A DNA stretch of 64,000 bases, taken from positions 806,001-870,000 of the forward strand of contig WBVU01000018.1 of NCBI GenBank assembly GCA_009192285.1. The letters are read 5' to 3'. A model generated the notes under the pieces. That model did no database searches, was not told the origin of the DNA, and saw nothing but the letters and a program-made list of their open reading frames with translations. The translations under genes and the position numbers were made by a program. Positions 40,928-53,298 of this stretch are shown one piece after another (within the stretch, counting starts at the first letter, position 1; each line of letters opens with the position of its first letter). The DNA is from Morchella semilibera. Lineage: Eukaryota; Ascomycota; Pezizomycetes; Pezizales; Morchellaceae.

Positions 40928-43900
40928 ACTTTAAAGTTGCGCCGCACACTTTTGGTACGCACGGCAGATGTACTGGTGGTGAGCACCACCACCATTCTCC
41001 GGTCTTTCACCTTCTCAATGATGTTGGTAATCCACCAGCACCCCCGGCCCGCAGCGAGACTGTATCATCGCTTTATGGACTATTCAGCCCCTCCCCAGCT
41101 AGTGGGAGGCTTTTGGCCTTTTTCAACCTAAGACGTTCTGTTCTCCATACAATATGTCGGGCTTTGCTTAAGTATATAGGTACACGTACACGTCCGCAGT
41201 TCTCGAAAAAACTATTCTGCAATACAAGGTACTCGCCGACGGACGGGAGAAAGGTACAAATGTTTAGGATCTACGTGGTCTCGCCGTACCCTGAATATCT
41301 CAAGTATACCCTTGGTTATCAGTCAATGTGGCATGGCGGGTGGCATGGCGGGTCCCGTAAGTTTGCCAATGAGTTTTGTATTGAGGTGCGGGATTTATAG
41401 GCAACAAACACATATTCAGAGGGAAAAAATGGCTCTATCTAGAGTCCTGGAGGGGAGGAAAAGCTGGAAAAGTGACTGGTTGGTTTATACGTTTCCAACA
41501 TTCCCCCACCAAGCATATAGTTGATCATAATAATTCTTCCTAGTAGTTACGTAACACCCACTTTTAACTTCGTTGCGGTGAGAACTGAACATCACCGCAG
41601 AAAAGCCAATTTCCATGCCTGCAGGCCTTGCTGACTTTTGCGTTGTGCCGCCGTTATTTTACCGCGGAAAGTGCCGGGTGTTTGGCTCAAGATCAGAGGC
41701 AGTTATTTCGCAGACACACAGGTTGTGAGACAGCTTGATACCCAAATTTCATGTACTAATACACACTGGTCATAAATATTGTAGGTCTGAATCGAAACTT
41801 GACTACTAATTATAAAAAAAGCTATGGATGACAACCCCTCTACGCCTTTTTGCCCCTGCGAGCTAGCATTGATCGGTGCCATGGGCTCTAAAATGATTAT
41901 TTTTTTGCTAAATATTTACTTATCGTGTTCTATTGGATGCGTGAGAAATTGGTGACCGCGGAGAGCTTTTGTTGGCGAGTGACAGTCTGTGATTATATTA
42001 CTCACCCACCTCTGCCAAGGATTTACACCCGAAATATAGTGACGAATATAGCTTGCATCCCTAGAGGTACACACTCGAAACATTGGTCAATCCAGAAATT
42101 GGATACATAGATTTACATGCATAAGCTCAACGACCTAGAAGATTAGAGGAGGGAACAGAAGAAGCCTTCCCCCACTTTTCTCTGGTAATTAGAGGGGATT
42201 CAGTTACAAGCCTATATAAGAGCGGTGACGCGCAAATACAATCTGTTGATAGCTGCATGGCTGCATTTACTTATACGCAAGTATATGTCTATAAAGTTCC
42301 AAGGGTTAGTATAATAACTCTGGTGGTTGGTTTAATTTGGCCAAACCCGAAAGGTTATTTCCCTATTACTCGAGATTACCAGCAGGTTTGTTGTTAATTA
42401 TGTAAGTGATTGTGTACAGCCCGCAGACTATGACAATATTACCAGCAGGCTTGGTCACTTAGGATACAGGATACACAACTTTAATATATAGCAATAAGTT
42501 TAAAAGCGCCAAACTATTCTAAGCACTACATGTATCTTTTATCATAAATTCTAACTTTTCGGCTCACATACGCCAAGATACGCCGCCAAGTAACACAAAC
42601 ACAGGTATGCATAAATCTCCCACAAAAGCCGAAATCCCTACAAGGCGAATCCCGAGACAGAACTAGAGCTAAGGTTTCAAGCAAGGTTCTGGCCAGATCT
42701 GAATGTCCTCTGACAAGGCCGCTTTCTTCTGTGCTTAGGATCTATATAGCCTTTTTCCCTATGTGCTTTTTCCTGAAAGGGCTGCTTTGATGCGGGTTGC
42801 ATGACTCTCGCAAAAAGTCTCACCCATCTAACTGATTCAGAGACAAAAAGACATGCACAAGATCAAGTAACAGGCATCCCCTTGCAGCAGCTACCGAGTT
42901 TGACACCTCCACCGGCTGGGTATGGGTTTAAGCTTAAGCTTCGGAGCAAAGGACCCTGGGAGTGTAACTTTGTGGGACGCCTCTCTTACGCCAGGGACAT
43001 TAGTGCATGAGCATCGATATGCAACATGAAACATTCAACATTGTTAGGTCGCGTTGTATGTACTAAGATATCAAAGAGTGCGGAGAAAGAAAGTAAGGCG
43101 TGAGTAACGTTGATGGGACTTTAGGAGTCATGTACGCTCATGGGTTGATGTTTTAAACTCATCCCTGGCCAGGAAAGAGTGTACATGTATTGTGGTTATG
43201 CATCAGTGCATCAGGTTCAGTCTACACTGACACCGTGACGGCTGTCTTGTGGAGATAATTGAGTGACAGGTGGCACAAGCCTCAGCCTCCTGCACCATGC
43301 ATATATTCTTCTATCAGCTATCCGAGCAAAATGAGAAAATTTGATACATACATGTACCAGTTCAAAGTACGGTATGTACCAGGAGCGTTGGTAACCGAGA
43401 TCGTATTTGGCGAGTCCCTCAACCTAGGCCTCGGGATTGCTCCCTTGACCCAAAACTCTGGCATGAATGTATGAGCTCAATGCCGGATGCAGTATGTACT
43501 CCGTTCCCCTTTCTTTCCTGGTATAGTATTTGGGCCATTGCTGATACAAAGACGTTGCGAATTGTAATGAAACGGATGTGCGTGGGGGGTGGGGGGGTGG
43601 GGAGGAGGGGGAGTACTCTACGGGGGTGTTTTCACCCGGTCGGTATTTGGCCGCGATATAGGCATCAGGATTCACAATTTTGCTCCCGTGCTCTCGGTAT
43701 ATATGTTTGCTTTTTGGTCGGCAAACCGTTACGCCGATATTAGAGGTATCCGAATGGCAGGCTTGGGAGTCCGGTGACGTCTTTGGAGCTCAAGAGCCGC
43801 TTTCTCGAATATCTCTAACATAGTTCATTCAGGAGCTCCTTCGGACCCAAAAATAGGCAATCCCCCTAGTTCAATCGACTGAGTGATAAGTTGTGACCAT

Positions 43901-44315
43901 ACTCAGCGCCAAGATATTTAAACAGCTAGACAGGGTCCGATTGCACCACCCACGGGCCCCCAATGTCTCAGATCTGGAATGAACGGATTTTAGGGGCCAT
44001 CGAATAGAGAGAGCACGTACTAGATCTATACCCTAGCTAGAAGCATACTCATTGAGGATAGCACTCTAATATCAATTATCATTACTCACACATTAGGCTA
44101 CATTGATTGATCGCCGAATTACCGAAATACCCTAAAGTCGCAAGGGGGCTACTTTGTTACTTTTCACGCTGGACAGACAGTAGACTAGGGGGGGGGGATC
44201 ATAACCCCTACTGTCCATATTTCAAGCGGCATCCGTTTGTCTTACTAGTAGGACGGTCGCTCACGCTTCCTCCTTTTCCGAGGCTCGCTTCGCTCAATGC
44301 TCGGCAAGCCTCGCC

Positions 44316-44855
44316 ATGCGATGCAAGTATTGCGGGAAGACAGGGCTCAACGACACTCACCCCGACCCCGTAAGTTCCAATGAACCCAATGCCAAATTTG
44401 ATGTAATTCGAGTCTCTAATCTTTTATTATTACTATTTACTTTGTGGCTTTTTCCTGGTTGGTCCTGGTTGGGAGTTTGTTGTTGCGGTTGCATCTCATT
44501 ATTTTGACAACTCGCAATACCAAGTCCCGCCACGCTCGTTATATTAATACGGTCGCTCCGCTCCCTCGACACTCCAAGATTAATAACAAAATAATGATCA
44601 GACTCCTTTTGTTTGAATCTATGTACCGATCTAAAGCCAACGCCAGTAGTTATTCCGAGTCCCGTTCCAGTTCTAAAAACACCCAACGCTAAACGTCGTC
44701 AAATGAAGAGAAAATTACCTAAACCTCCTCCGGGCTCCACACGCTCATATTATCATGAGCCCAATGTACCGACGGAGCCTCTCTTCTTCAACTTCTACTC
44801 TGCCATTAACCGGCAATCCCAATGCTCAGAGCAAGGCATCAACACCCGTAGTTAG
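44316..44855 (+). CDS. candidate small protein with CxxC motif
   Basis: Tentative two-exon model: 44316-44369 (18 codons, MRCKYCGKTGLNDTHPDP, then a GTAAGT donor) and 44637-44855, giving 90 residues in phase. The first exon has a CKYC zinc-knuckle half and a His that could complete a small metal site. The second exon is Pro- and Lys/Arg-rich (PNAKRRQMKRKLPKPPPG), suggesting a nucleic-acid-binding tail. The implied intron of 267 nt is long for this genome, so an extra exon may be missed, or the two parts may be unrelated. No family is recognised. Confidence 0.3.
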
Positions 44856-45038
44856 CAGTATACATCATTTAGTTTGAATCGGACATGTATTTGGCATAAA
44901 TCTGACTTACCATTTAATTCGTTGATATCCGCACTTGTCTGCGCGAAATCCTCCATTGTTCATATCTCTAATCGGTACGTTTTGTGGGTTGAAGAGACGG
45001 GAGAGACTGTTGTTCTCACTATAAATTTCATGTCAGTA

Positions 45039-45224
45039 CTAGGTTCTGCCCTTTAAAAAGATATGACAAACATGTACATATGAACGTGATAACTGTCGAA
45101 GGATAATCTGTTGACCCTGTTCCATCCGTTTCAGTTGTGCTTGCATTTGTATGAGCTGGCGAACAATGCTTGCGTTGTCCATTTCCGGGGCTGCGTTTCG
45201 AAACCCGTTTGCTGTGTTGATCAT
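45039..45224 (-). CDS. possible coding fragment with coiled-coil composition
   Basis: An open frame from an ATG at 45224 gives 61 residues. The middle (MDNASIVRQLIQMQAQLKRM, continuing EQGQQIILRQLS) has heptad-like hydrophobic spacing expected of a short coiled coil. The frame stays open upstream to about 45269, with no clear initiator context. It may be an exon of an unrecognised gene or a remnant. Confidence 0.22.
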   Translation of the reverse strand: MINTANGFRNAAPEMDNASIVRQLIQMQAQLKRMEQGQQIILRQLSRSYVHVCHIFLKGRT

Positions 45225-45366
45225 CGAAGTCCCCGAGCGTTGAAGTCTGGTTGAGCCATCTGAAATCAATCTTGAATAAGCAGACCGACTAGGTGAAATA
45301 TCAATCGTTCATGGTGCTGTAGATTCGTGGTGTTGAAGAATCAACCAATTAACGAGCCAACAACCT

Positions 45367-45493
45367 ATGTCTCCGTCTGTTCCCGGCTTGCCGGCGTGAT
45401 GACAGAGAGAATTGGTTCAATATTGCGCCTCCAATGGACGGTTTCCGTTAGTCCCATAGTTTTGTGTGGTGAGCTGAATACAGACGGAGACAT
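45367..45493. repeat. 14-bp inverted repeat pair
   Basis: ATGTCTCCGTCTGT at 45367-45380 is matched exactly in inverse by ACAGACGGAGACAT at 45480-45493, with 99 bp between. It could be the ends of a very small MITE or a stem-loop. No target-site duplication is obvious. Confidence 0.6.
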
Positions 45494-46404
45494 CACAAAT
45501 GGGTTACCCTGTCAGCACTAACACTGTTTGGGAGGTGCCGCTGCTTTAGCTAGTGGCACCTGTCCAGACCTTTTACAATTTTCAGGGAAGTTTACCCATC
45601 TTGGAGATCACTAACCACCCACCAGGCCTCTGGGTTGCGCGCAACCGCCCAATGTGTGCAATGGGATGTCTCGTAGGCACGTGCCAGAATAGCGAATCCC
45701 TAGAGTACCATCCACCCCCCCCCCCTTTTTGTCTTGTCCTACCCTAATTTTGGGGCTCGCAGCAATTTTAAGAGGGTTGACCGGGCTGATTTCATGGATT
45801 AATGATGTCAATATCCTCGGCATACGTCAAGGGTTGCGCTGTTAAGGTCAGTGCGTTGCCCTTACAGGTGATGGGGCGAAAGCCACCAATCTCACGGTCT
45901 ATTTTGTGCTGCAGAATACATTATTTATGATGGAGTATGTGCTACTCTACGGATCATGAAAGGGGTTTATTACAGAATGATGATTAGCCGGCGGGAGGGT
46001 GTCTTTCCCGAATCAGATTCTCTTAAAGGCGCGTAGAGTAGTATGGAGGCTGAACGAGTGAGATTCTGTGACTATGTACACGGAGGGATGAGATCGACCG
46101 ATGTTGACATGACAGGTGGTCGGTCGCCCAGTTTTTATGTAGTATGTATGTGTAGTTGGTCATTCATCAACTCAAAACCGGTAATATGCATTTTCCAAAA
46201 GTGTAGAAATAATAACGATAGTAATAGTAATAATACAGGGCAAGCCAGTCCAGTAAAAACCCATTAAAGAGAATAGCCAACTAGTCCTACATACCCGAGA
46301 TCTCGATCCTACCAATAGCCAATCCAAGGTACAGGGGATGAATGATTTCTTGTGTTTTTGTGCTTTTTTTCTTTTGCTTTGTATCCCCACCATACCCGAG
46401 AAGC
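45494..46404. other. spacer downstream of the BTB gene
   Basis: No gene seen in about 900 bp. A C run occurs near 45716-45724. The right end is the 3' flank of the BTB gene. Confidence 0.5.
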
Positions 46405-47092
46405 TTAATCACAATCCTCCTTTTTCCGCTTCATGCTCCTAACTTGCACTAGGTGTTGTGGCGGACCTACCGCGGAGCCCCCGCACAGCCTCCCTAGAAC
46501 CTCTCTCATGAACACGGGGAATTCCTCCATGAGCATGCCTAGCTCGCTATCTACTTCCCTGAAATCCCGCCTATAGTCTTCCCACCTTGCTGCCACGGTG
46601 GCTGCTAACATTCGCTTCAGCTCGTCCTCTGGGGCGGATATGTTTGTGTAGACCTCCTTGACAAGCTCTAACCGCCGGTCGTCGCAACGTGTCTCGTCTT
46701 TCACGAGAAGGTAGATCTTGAGCAGCGCCTCCTCCATGAGCCTTCCTATGCGGAATCGTAGGCCCAGGGTATATAGCCGGGCATGGGTGAATAGCTGCTC
46801 GGATTTCTCGCAGCAGTTATGGGGAAGAGTGTAGTGTTGCCAGTAGAGAAAATTTACAAAAAGGGCAATGGTAGAGGGGTCAGCGTCGAGGGCGAGATTT
46901 TGGTTCTCTGATTGTGGGGTGGGGAGTAGGCGGGAGAAGTATGGGGATTTGGCGATGAGAATTTCGCGGTGCACCTTGAAAGGCTTGCGGTCGCGGCCAG
47001 CGAGAAGGGTGACAATTGGCCCATGAATTGTACTAGGGAGGCTATTTAGTTTGAGTTCGAAGAAGACGGAGGGATGCAAATACACACCTCAT
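46405..47092 (-). CDS. BTB/POZ domain protein
   Basis: The main exon (47032-46405) encodes a fungal BTB/POZ fold: GPIVTLLAGRDRKPFKVHRE, then ILIAKSPYFSRLL, DPSTIALFVNFLYW and LFTHARLYTLGLRFRI, about residues 4-120. A helical tail follows, ending in a basic RSMKRKKEDCD. Such proteins form dimers and often act as Cullin-3 adaptors or in transcription; the partner is unknown. The frame lacks an upstream in-frame ATG. The best start is a 5-nt first exon (ATGAG, 47092-47088) spliced over a 55-nt intron that has a CTAAA branch-like site and CTAG acceptor, giving 210 residues. The tiny exon is inferred; the BTB identification is firmer. Confidence 0.8.
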
Positions 47093-50000
47093 ACTGGGCA
47101 CTCAGGTTGAGAATATAGTTTGACGTCTCCTAAGCTTTGGGATGCGGAGGAGAGCAAAGGATTTCGAAAGTCGGATAATAAATGAAAATGCAGACAAGTA
47201 CTCAAAAGTACGCAAGGCTAGTAGATTTAAGCGAAGTCTTGTTGTATCAAGCGAAAGTCGACTAAGTATGAGAGATAGAGAACAAGTTCACTCCCGCTCT
47301 TTATATATTTCTTTTTTAATACCCCAGGATCCAGGCAGCGGGACGATGTTATATCCCTACATCCACCATCCCCCTTCCATCTACTATCCCCAGCCTACTG
47401 CATACTAACAACATCACATCGCACAGACGGCAGCCCGGTTGTCAATCCATCTGGCTTCCTTCAGGTCCATGGTCTTAGATACGCGTTGACGCTTTGGTTT
47501 GCCTGCTCGCTCCCAGTAACCAAGTCTTCTTTCCTTTCCCCGGCTGTGGCGTCTGAGACAATGATTATACAGCGTGACAAATTGTCTAGGCATGTACCGC
47601 GGCGCCGGCCATCTTCCCTCCATAACTGGTGTGGTTGACAATAGTTATGCCCCGGCACTGGGTGCTACTCAACGACAGGGCGTATTCGCCGGGAAACTGC
47701 ATTTCTGTTTCTTCTCGGTTTTTGCTTTCTTGATTTGATACTTGCTTTGTCTTCCCCGGTCACGGTACCATGCGTTTATTGTTTTAGATTTCGAATCGTG
47801 CCGCTCAAAGACCCTCAGCTGGTCAGATGCATCAGCTTATGTAGGTACCACCGTCACGCAGAAGTGATAGTAACTCAGCAATTGTCACTCACACACTGAT
47901 ATATCCACTCTATGCCATTGTAACGTGTATTAACATACCCCACCTCTTGGATGCTGGAGTATCGGGGTACTGTAGATCATGTTTAATTTAATGCAGGGAA
48001 GAAAAAAGGAAGACAAAAGAGCGATGGACGGGCCGCTACCTAGCTAAGGCGGGGTCAAAGGCTATTTCAAAAAAGCCCAACTGGCCGGCCAACGCTTATC
48101 AGCACATAAAAAGCAATTCCCCCCGGAGCATTGTTTGTTGGGTTGTATTTGATGTTTGTTTTGACAGGCGGCGCCGGGGCCGAAGGTCTGGAGTAAGTTT
48201 GCTTCCGAAATGTATGTAGAATATGTGTACCCATAAATTGAAGGTAACTGTGTTTCATCTCCACGCGATAAAAGCGTTAATTTCTTCAATTCGCTGCACG
48301 TCAGGGAAAGAATGTGGGGCCAAGTGGGATCGTTAATGGGAGGCCGGAACGACACCGACCCCGCGAGAGTCAAAGACTATTCCTGCTAATATTTATCTCT
48401 GAAGTGTCTACCCATGATGCTGGGTTGATATGTTAGTTTTAGTGGCTTCTTGTAACAGGCCGATCCTAGAGAACCTTGATCAACTAGGTATTCAAGCAAA
48501 TGCCCTCAGACACTCCTCACTATGTAGTAATATGAGGACCAAATCCCATTGAAAAACTTCCTGCCGTTTCGAAGTCCATAGTGACGTGGAATTAATAGTG
48601 CCAAAGCCTAAAAAAAAACTCAATCATTCATCTTAGGGGGTGAAGAAAGCCATATATTTTAACTTATAAACCCTCCCGCACAAATAATGATCCCGAGAGG
48701 AGAGCGCTTGGCCTTCAGGGGCGCGTACGCCTAACCCAATAATATATGTTGATATATGTATTCTCCACCGATGTCCACCTCCGTGTCTCGAATGAACCCA
48801 TCGATAACTTCAAGGCCCTTCGATCTCGGGGGTCACGAGGTTTTCCTGCACAAATTGGTCGATCTGCACTTCAAATTGTTTTTAACTCAGCAAGTGAATC
48901 CCACATACTTCGTGTTAGTGAGACATTCTTGTTAACTGTTTCCTTGATAATATAATACGCCATGGTGAATGTGATGTGGTTGACGCCGAGGACCGTAGTG
49001 GGAATAACTGCTGTGTGTTCCAAAAGAGCATGCTTGCAGGTTAGACTTACGCCTCAGGTCTTTTGGGCGCCGATAGCGTCAGTGAGTATCACTCGAAGCA
49101 AGGACAGGGTATGTGTATAATGTGAGCTCACTAGTAGTTTCTTTTAAAGGGTCATAACCCTAGCCTGTCTGTCGGAGGGGTCGGTGTGGAGGGTCGAGAA
49201 GGGGTGGTATGCTTAAGAAAGCAACATGTACAGGCCGATATATAAGAGATAGACGTGCACCTAAATGTAAGTATATATGTACTTAAGTACTTATGTGTAT
49301 AAAATTATTTGTAGTATGATGTCGATAATCAGTGTGGTTGGGTGTCGACATGTCCCGATCTCGTATTTAGATAACATCTTGTTATCGTACATTGCATGAC
49401 ATGACTAGCGCCTTGTCGGCAAGGGGATGGCCAGTATTCCCTCAACGAGTTAGATGGCAAGAACTACATGTAGTATGTATACATGTATGTAGGTACATTT
49501 TATTTATCATTGTATATAATCCTTAGTATACATACATGTATACATGTATGAATACTTCAGATAACGTGCATCATCCACGGTTGCCCGACCGGGAGATTGG
49601 GAGGCCTAGTCTGATATAAGTATAATAAATTGAAGAAGCTACATAACTTGGACCCGAGAACAGTAAAATACAGCGGCCGGCCGGGGCCTTATGCAAACTC
49701 CCGAGTCTTATCCGTATTCCAGTTCTTGGGCGTCTGGTGATTTGGATCCAAAGATTCTACTGAAAACCTTTGTAATGTCTGATAATTTTTTTTTGCTACA
49801 ACTAAGCGGAAAGCCACGACAGAAAATCCACTTTAACTTTTAGATATACAACTTGTCTTTACCGAGTGATCGCTTATGATCAATTATAATTGATCGTTGT
49901 TCTATCTTGCCCTTTATAAGGCACTCTTTACATGGTACATCTCAGCAGTCACTTAATTCAATTTTGTTGACCTTCCATAGTGAGCTCCGCGGCGATATAT

Positions 50001-50924
50001 ATATACAATGCATATATGACTGGTACATGGTGTGGATTATATTAAGGCAAGTATATATAGTATCTTTCAGCGTATGAAAGTCTCTAGAAATACGCCATCC
50101 GTCGATCTAGGATGCTATAAAGAAAAGAGCTTTAGCCTCTACAAATATCTATACAAGTCCCTTCATTCTCTAACTACATGTAGGTATGGTCACGTCTTAG
50201 CAAAACGAATAACGTTGCGTCGTATCAGTATTGCTATAAAGATGGGGTTTGATTGTTGGAATAGTAGCCCATCTTGACACCCAAGACTCAAGAGATCCTC
50301 GCCCAATATATCCACGATCGAATATAGATACATACATGTATGTATAACCATTGGATCCGGGCGGGCTAACTACATGTATATATAGAGAAGGTGCACCCGG
50401 CTGGTAAAGAGATAACTTATACACTTAAATTCATAATATGCTTCCTGTGGATGGCAAGTCTTCGCCAGGTGGCTAGTGGGGAGGTTAATCGTCACCTTAA
50501 GATAATATGAAAAAATGGGGTGAAATCACTTCTATAGGACCACGGAATTTAGTGAAAAATACCGAATTAAACCGGCATTAATATATATTAGAAGAAGAGA
50601 ACTGTAGAAATACCGCAATATTCTCATCGCATTTCTAGCTTATCAGTGGGAATACCTTAGTACTCTCACCCCTCTAATCTTTATTTAGGTTAGATATATA
50701 TATAGGTTGAATTAAATCCTCATCTAATTATAATACAGCGTTATAAGCGGATCTAGGAGTCATAATATAATCTATTACTCGAGTTTTCAGTAAAAATAGG
50801 ACTTGTTCTTCCATCTGCATCTGCCGTTCCTTATGATCACCAGCACGTATTTCACTTTATTGTTTCTTTCACTTTACTATAGCTACTAGTTGATTAATCG
50901 ACCCTTTTTTTTTTTTGTATATAT
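47093..50924. other. gene-poor spacer, left of MITE-like element
   Basis: No supportable gene in 3.8 kb. TACATGTA-type palindromes cluster at about 49460-49550. A perfect 18-bp palindrome occurs at 49878-49895. Confidence 0.5.
49878..49895. repeat. perfect 18-bp palindrome
   Basis: GATCAATTATAATTGATC is its own reverse complement. It stands alone in an AT-rich spacer; a protein-binding site or cruciform is possible, and so is chance in AT-rich DNA. Confidence 0.8.
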
Positions 50925-51277
50925 GGTGTCGCGCACTTTAAAGGTGACATAAATTGCAGTGCACCGCGAATAACTTTTCAACGTGCTGGACAGGGTGTGG
51001 AGATCTATGAGATCAAATTGTAGGTATATGTATGATAAAGATTTTGATCCCATAGATTTTTGATATTTTGTCTGGTTGAAAAGTTATTAGCCATGCCATT
51101 TACCTGTTTTTGTATATATGTAAAAAGTGCCAGGGCTTGGTGGAGTGGAAGGGTATTATTGATACCCCTACATTACAGACTTGCAGCCAAGATTTAGTTT
51201 TCAGCCATAATATGGCTGGAATCTAGGGAGTGTTCCAGCTGAAATACCAGCATGTCACCTTTAAGATGCGCCGCACC
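50925..51277. mobile_element. MITE-like element with nested inverted repeats
   Basis: A 353-bp segment bounded by imperfect terminal inverted repeats of about 25 bp. The left end reads GGTGTCGCGCACTTTAAAGG then TGACAT. The right end, read inward on the other strand, is GGTGCGGCGCATCTTAAAGG then TGACAT. Inside, AATAACTTTTCAAC (50969-50982) is matched in perfect inverse at 51075-51088, and GATCTATGAGATC pairs imperfectly with GATCCCATAGAT, so much of the left half can fold on itself. No transposase frame exists. A convincing target-site duplication was not found (flanks TATAT and AAATG). Confidence 0.75.
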
Positions 51278-53216
51278 AAATGCATTATATATAGCTAGTC
51301 TCGTCCCCGGGTCCGTTTTGCGTTTTTTGTAAGGCTACATGTATATATGTAATTTGATACTAAGAGTACTAAAAAACTAATCACATAATTGCGCTAAAGG
51401 ATGGCTGAGTACTAGAACGAGATTAGTATGGAGAGGTAAGTGTGTCAAAAGTAATTTTAGCAACGGTAGCAAATCATTCACTACTAGCGGTATAAGTACT
51501 GAATTCCAGTCTTTATGCCCTGATATACTACTACCTAAGTAAATGTTCAATCATTAGTGCTATAGCTTATAAAATTCCCACCAATGGATATTGCTTTTAC
51601 TACAGGTGGTAAGATAATTTACTAACCTACGTAAGTAAGTACCGTTGCAATTGGTAAAATGACTTCTGACACATTTACTACTCCATAGGATTAGCAATGT
51701 GGACTAATACATAAAATACTACATCACCAACAACACCAAAATAGGGGATGGGCACAAAACTAACAATAACAAAAACCCAGTTAAAGATGAGTATAATGAA
51801 GTTAAATCCATACCCTAAATTACATCAGGGGATGTTGGGTTTATTATCGGACTTGTACTGATCACCCTTTGAAAATTATTGGTTCTTGATCCTATGTAGA
51901 TCGTTCCTAATATTAGCTCTATGTTCAACGCCTAGTGATTCAAAGGTGATGGTCTATATACCTACTACATGTAGGTACTTGATATAACTAACAAATAAAT
52001 AATTCATACATGTACATAATGTCTCTTTAGAATCGGGGGCGAGTTAGCTCCTGGTATACGAACACTCCTAGAATAATTCTGAGGTGTACAATGTCCGTGC
52101 TAACGCATGTAAATTATATATAATAAATTCTTGATCTTCGACGTTAATTACTCCTATGCACTGTTTATAATTTCCCCGACGTAGATCACTAATAACATTT
52201 TCTACACCCTACATGTATTCTCAGTACTACATGCACTAGATGGATGACACGTCACCACAAATAACTTTTGGAATGACGCCCAAACTTTTCTCTCACTCAA
52301 CCCTTTCATCATCATCAACATAAAGCAACAGTTAACTACAACAGACCTTCAACTAGTTAGAATATGTCAACGGAGTGTTGACGAGCATTACATGTAGGTA
52401 CAAGCTAGGTATCACTACATCTGGTTTAAGGTATGTAGTGTGTTCAAGCAGTGCTAATATGATTGATTGACTGATTGGTTAAACAAGTAAAGTAGATGCC
52501 AATTAAATTGCGATCTTGATCTCGGCCCAGGCTACTTCTCGTGGAAATCTCGCTAGATGTGCGAGGGGGTGCATTCTGTCTGTCTCGAATTATGCGCCTA
52601 CATGTAGTTAGCACCGACCGAGCAAATATCGATCCCACTACCTCCTCTAATTGGCTATAAACAACAGCACTATATTGTTAGTGCTACCCTTAATTCCACC
52701 AGTCTACTAAATTGTCGTTTAATACCCTTGCTTGAAGTCAGGCACTCAGTACCGCGATCACAATCCCTGTTGACACCAGCCAACCAGGTTCTTATCGTAC
52801 CTTGCATATCTATCTGGTGGCGGTCGACTCCGCGCTCCGAGATAATTTATTAGATATCCCACCTTCCTATTCCTATTCAGAACAACTCTAATAATCAACT
52901 ACAAGTGAACCACGAGATAGCTTGATTGGACAATAGAGATCGTCGCTAGGAACAGGCAGGTGGGATGAACTCTGGTTTGCCTACTGATAGTGTCGCCGAG
53001 GGCTTAATTGTGCCCAAGGTAATTGTTCATGCAGATATTTTTCTACGGTTGATGGTAAAACACACGGCTTGCTGCTCAGCTACTCATGTACTTTGTGTTC
53101 ACATGTTCGACATAGCTCTCCTCATCTGTTCCCGATGTTTACCCTATAGTTCCCGCGCTGGCAATGGCGGCTACATTCAATAAACCCAAGGCTCAGTAGG
53201 AGTGTCTTGTTGAGGG
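51278..53216. other. AT-rich spacer upstream of nuclease gene
   Basis: No gene found in about 1.9 kb. Strongly AT-rich, with several TACATGTA variants near 51966-52016 and 52391. The last few hundred bases are the nuclease upstream region. Confidence 0.5.
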
Positions 53217-53221
53217 TATAA
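53217..53221 (+). promoter_or_regulatory. TATA box of the nuclease gene
   Basis: TATAA within GGGTATAAGTAGCC, 78-82 bp upstream of the start codon at 53299. Spacing is the same as for the xylanase TATA box. Confidence 0.55.
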
Positions 53222-53298
53222 GTAGCCAGCAAACACCACTACTTATTCGCAGATTTCCAGCCCGTGCGAAGTTCATTGACCAATATTTGTTTCAAATA

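Larger units (their letters stand above)
38465..44315. other. spacer with duplicated and rearranged repeats
   Basis: No intact gene in 5.8 kb. The left third, to about 41.0 kb, holds two diverged copies of a roughly 410-bp repeat, annotated separately, with a G run at about 39951-39957. The right part has TACATGTA motifs, a G-rich stretch at about 43583-43612 and short open frames with no domain. Confidence 0.5.

Noticed and set aside
41600-43010. Short plus-strand open frames
   Set aside because: No recognisable domain, no splice-supported extension and AT-rich surroundings.
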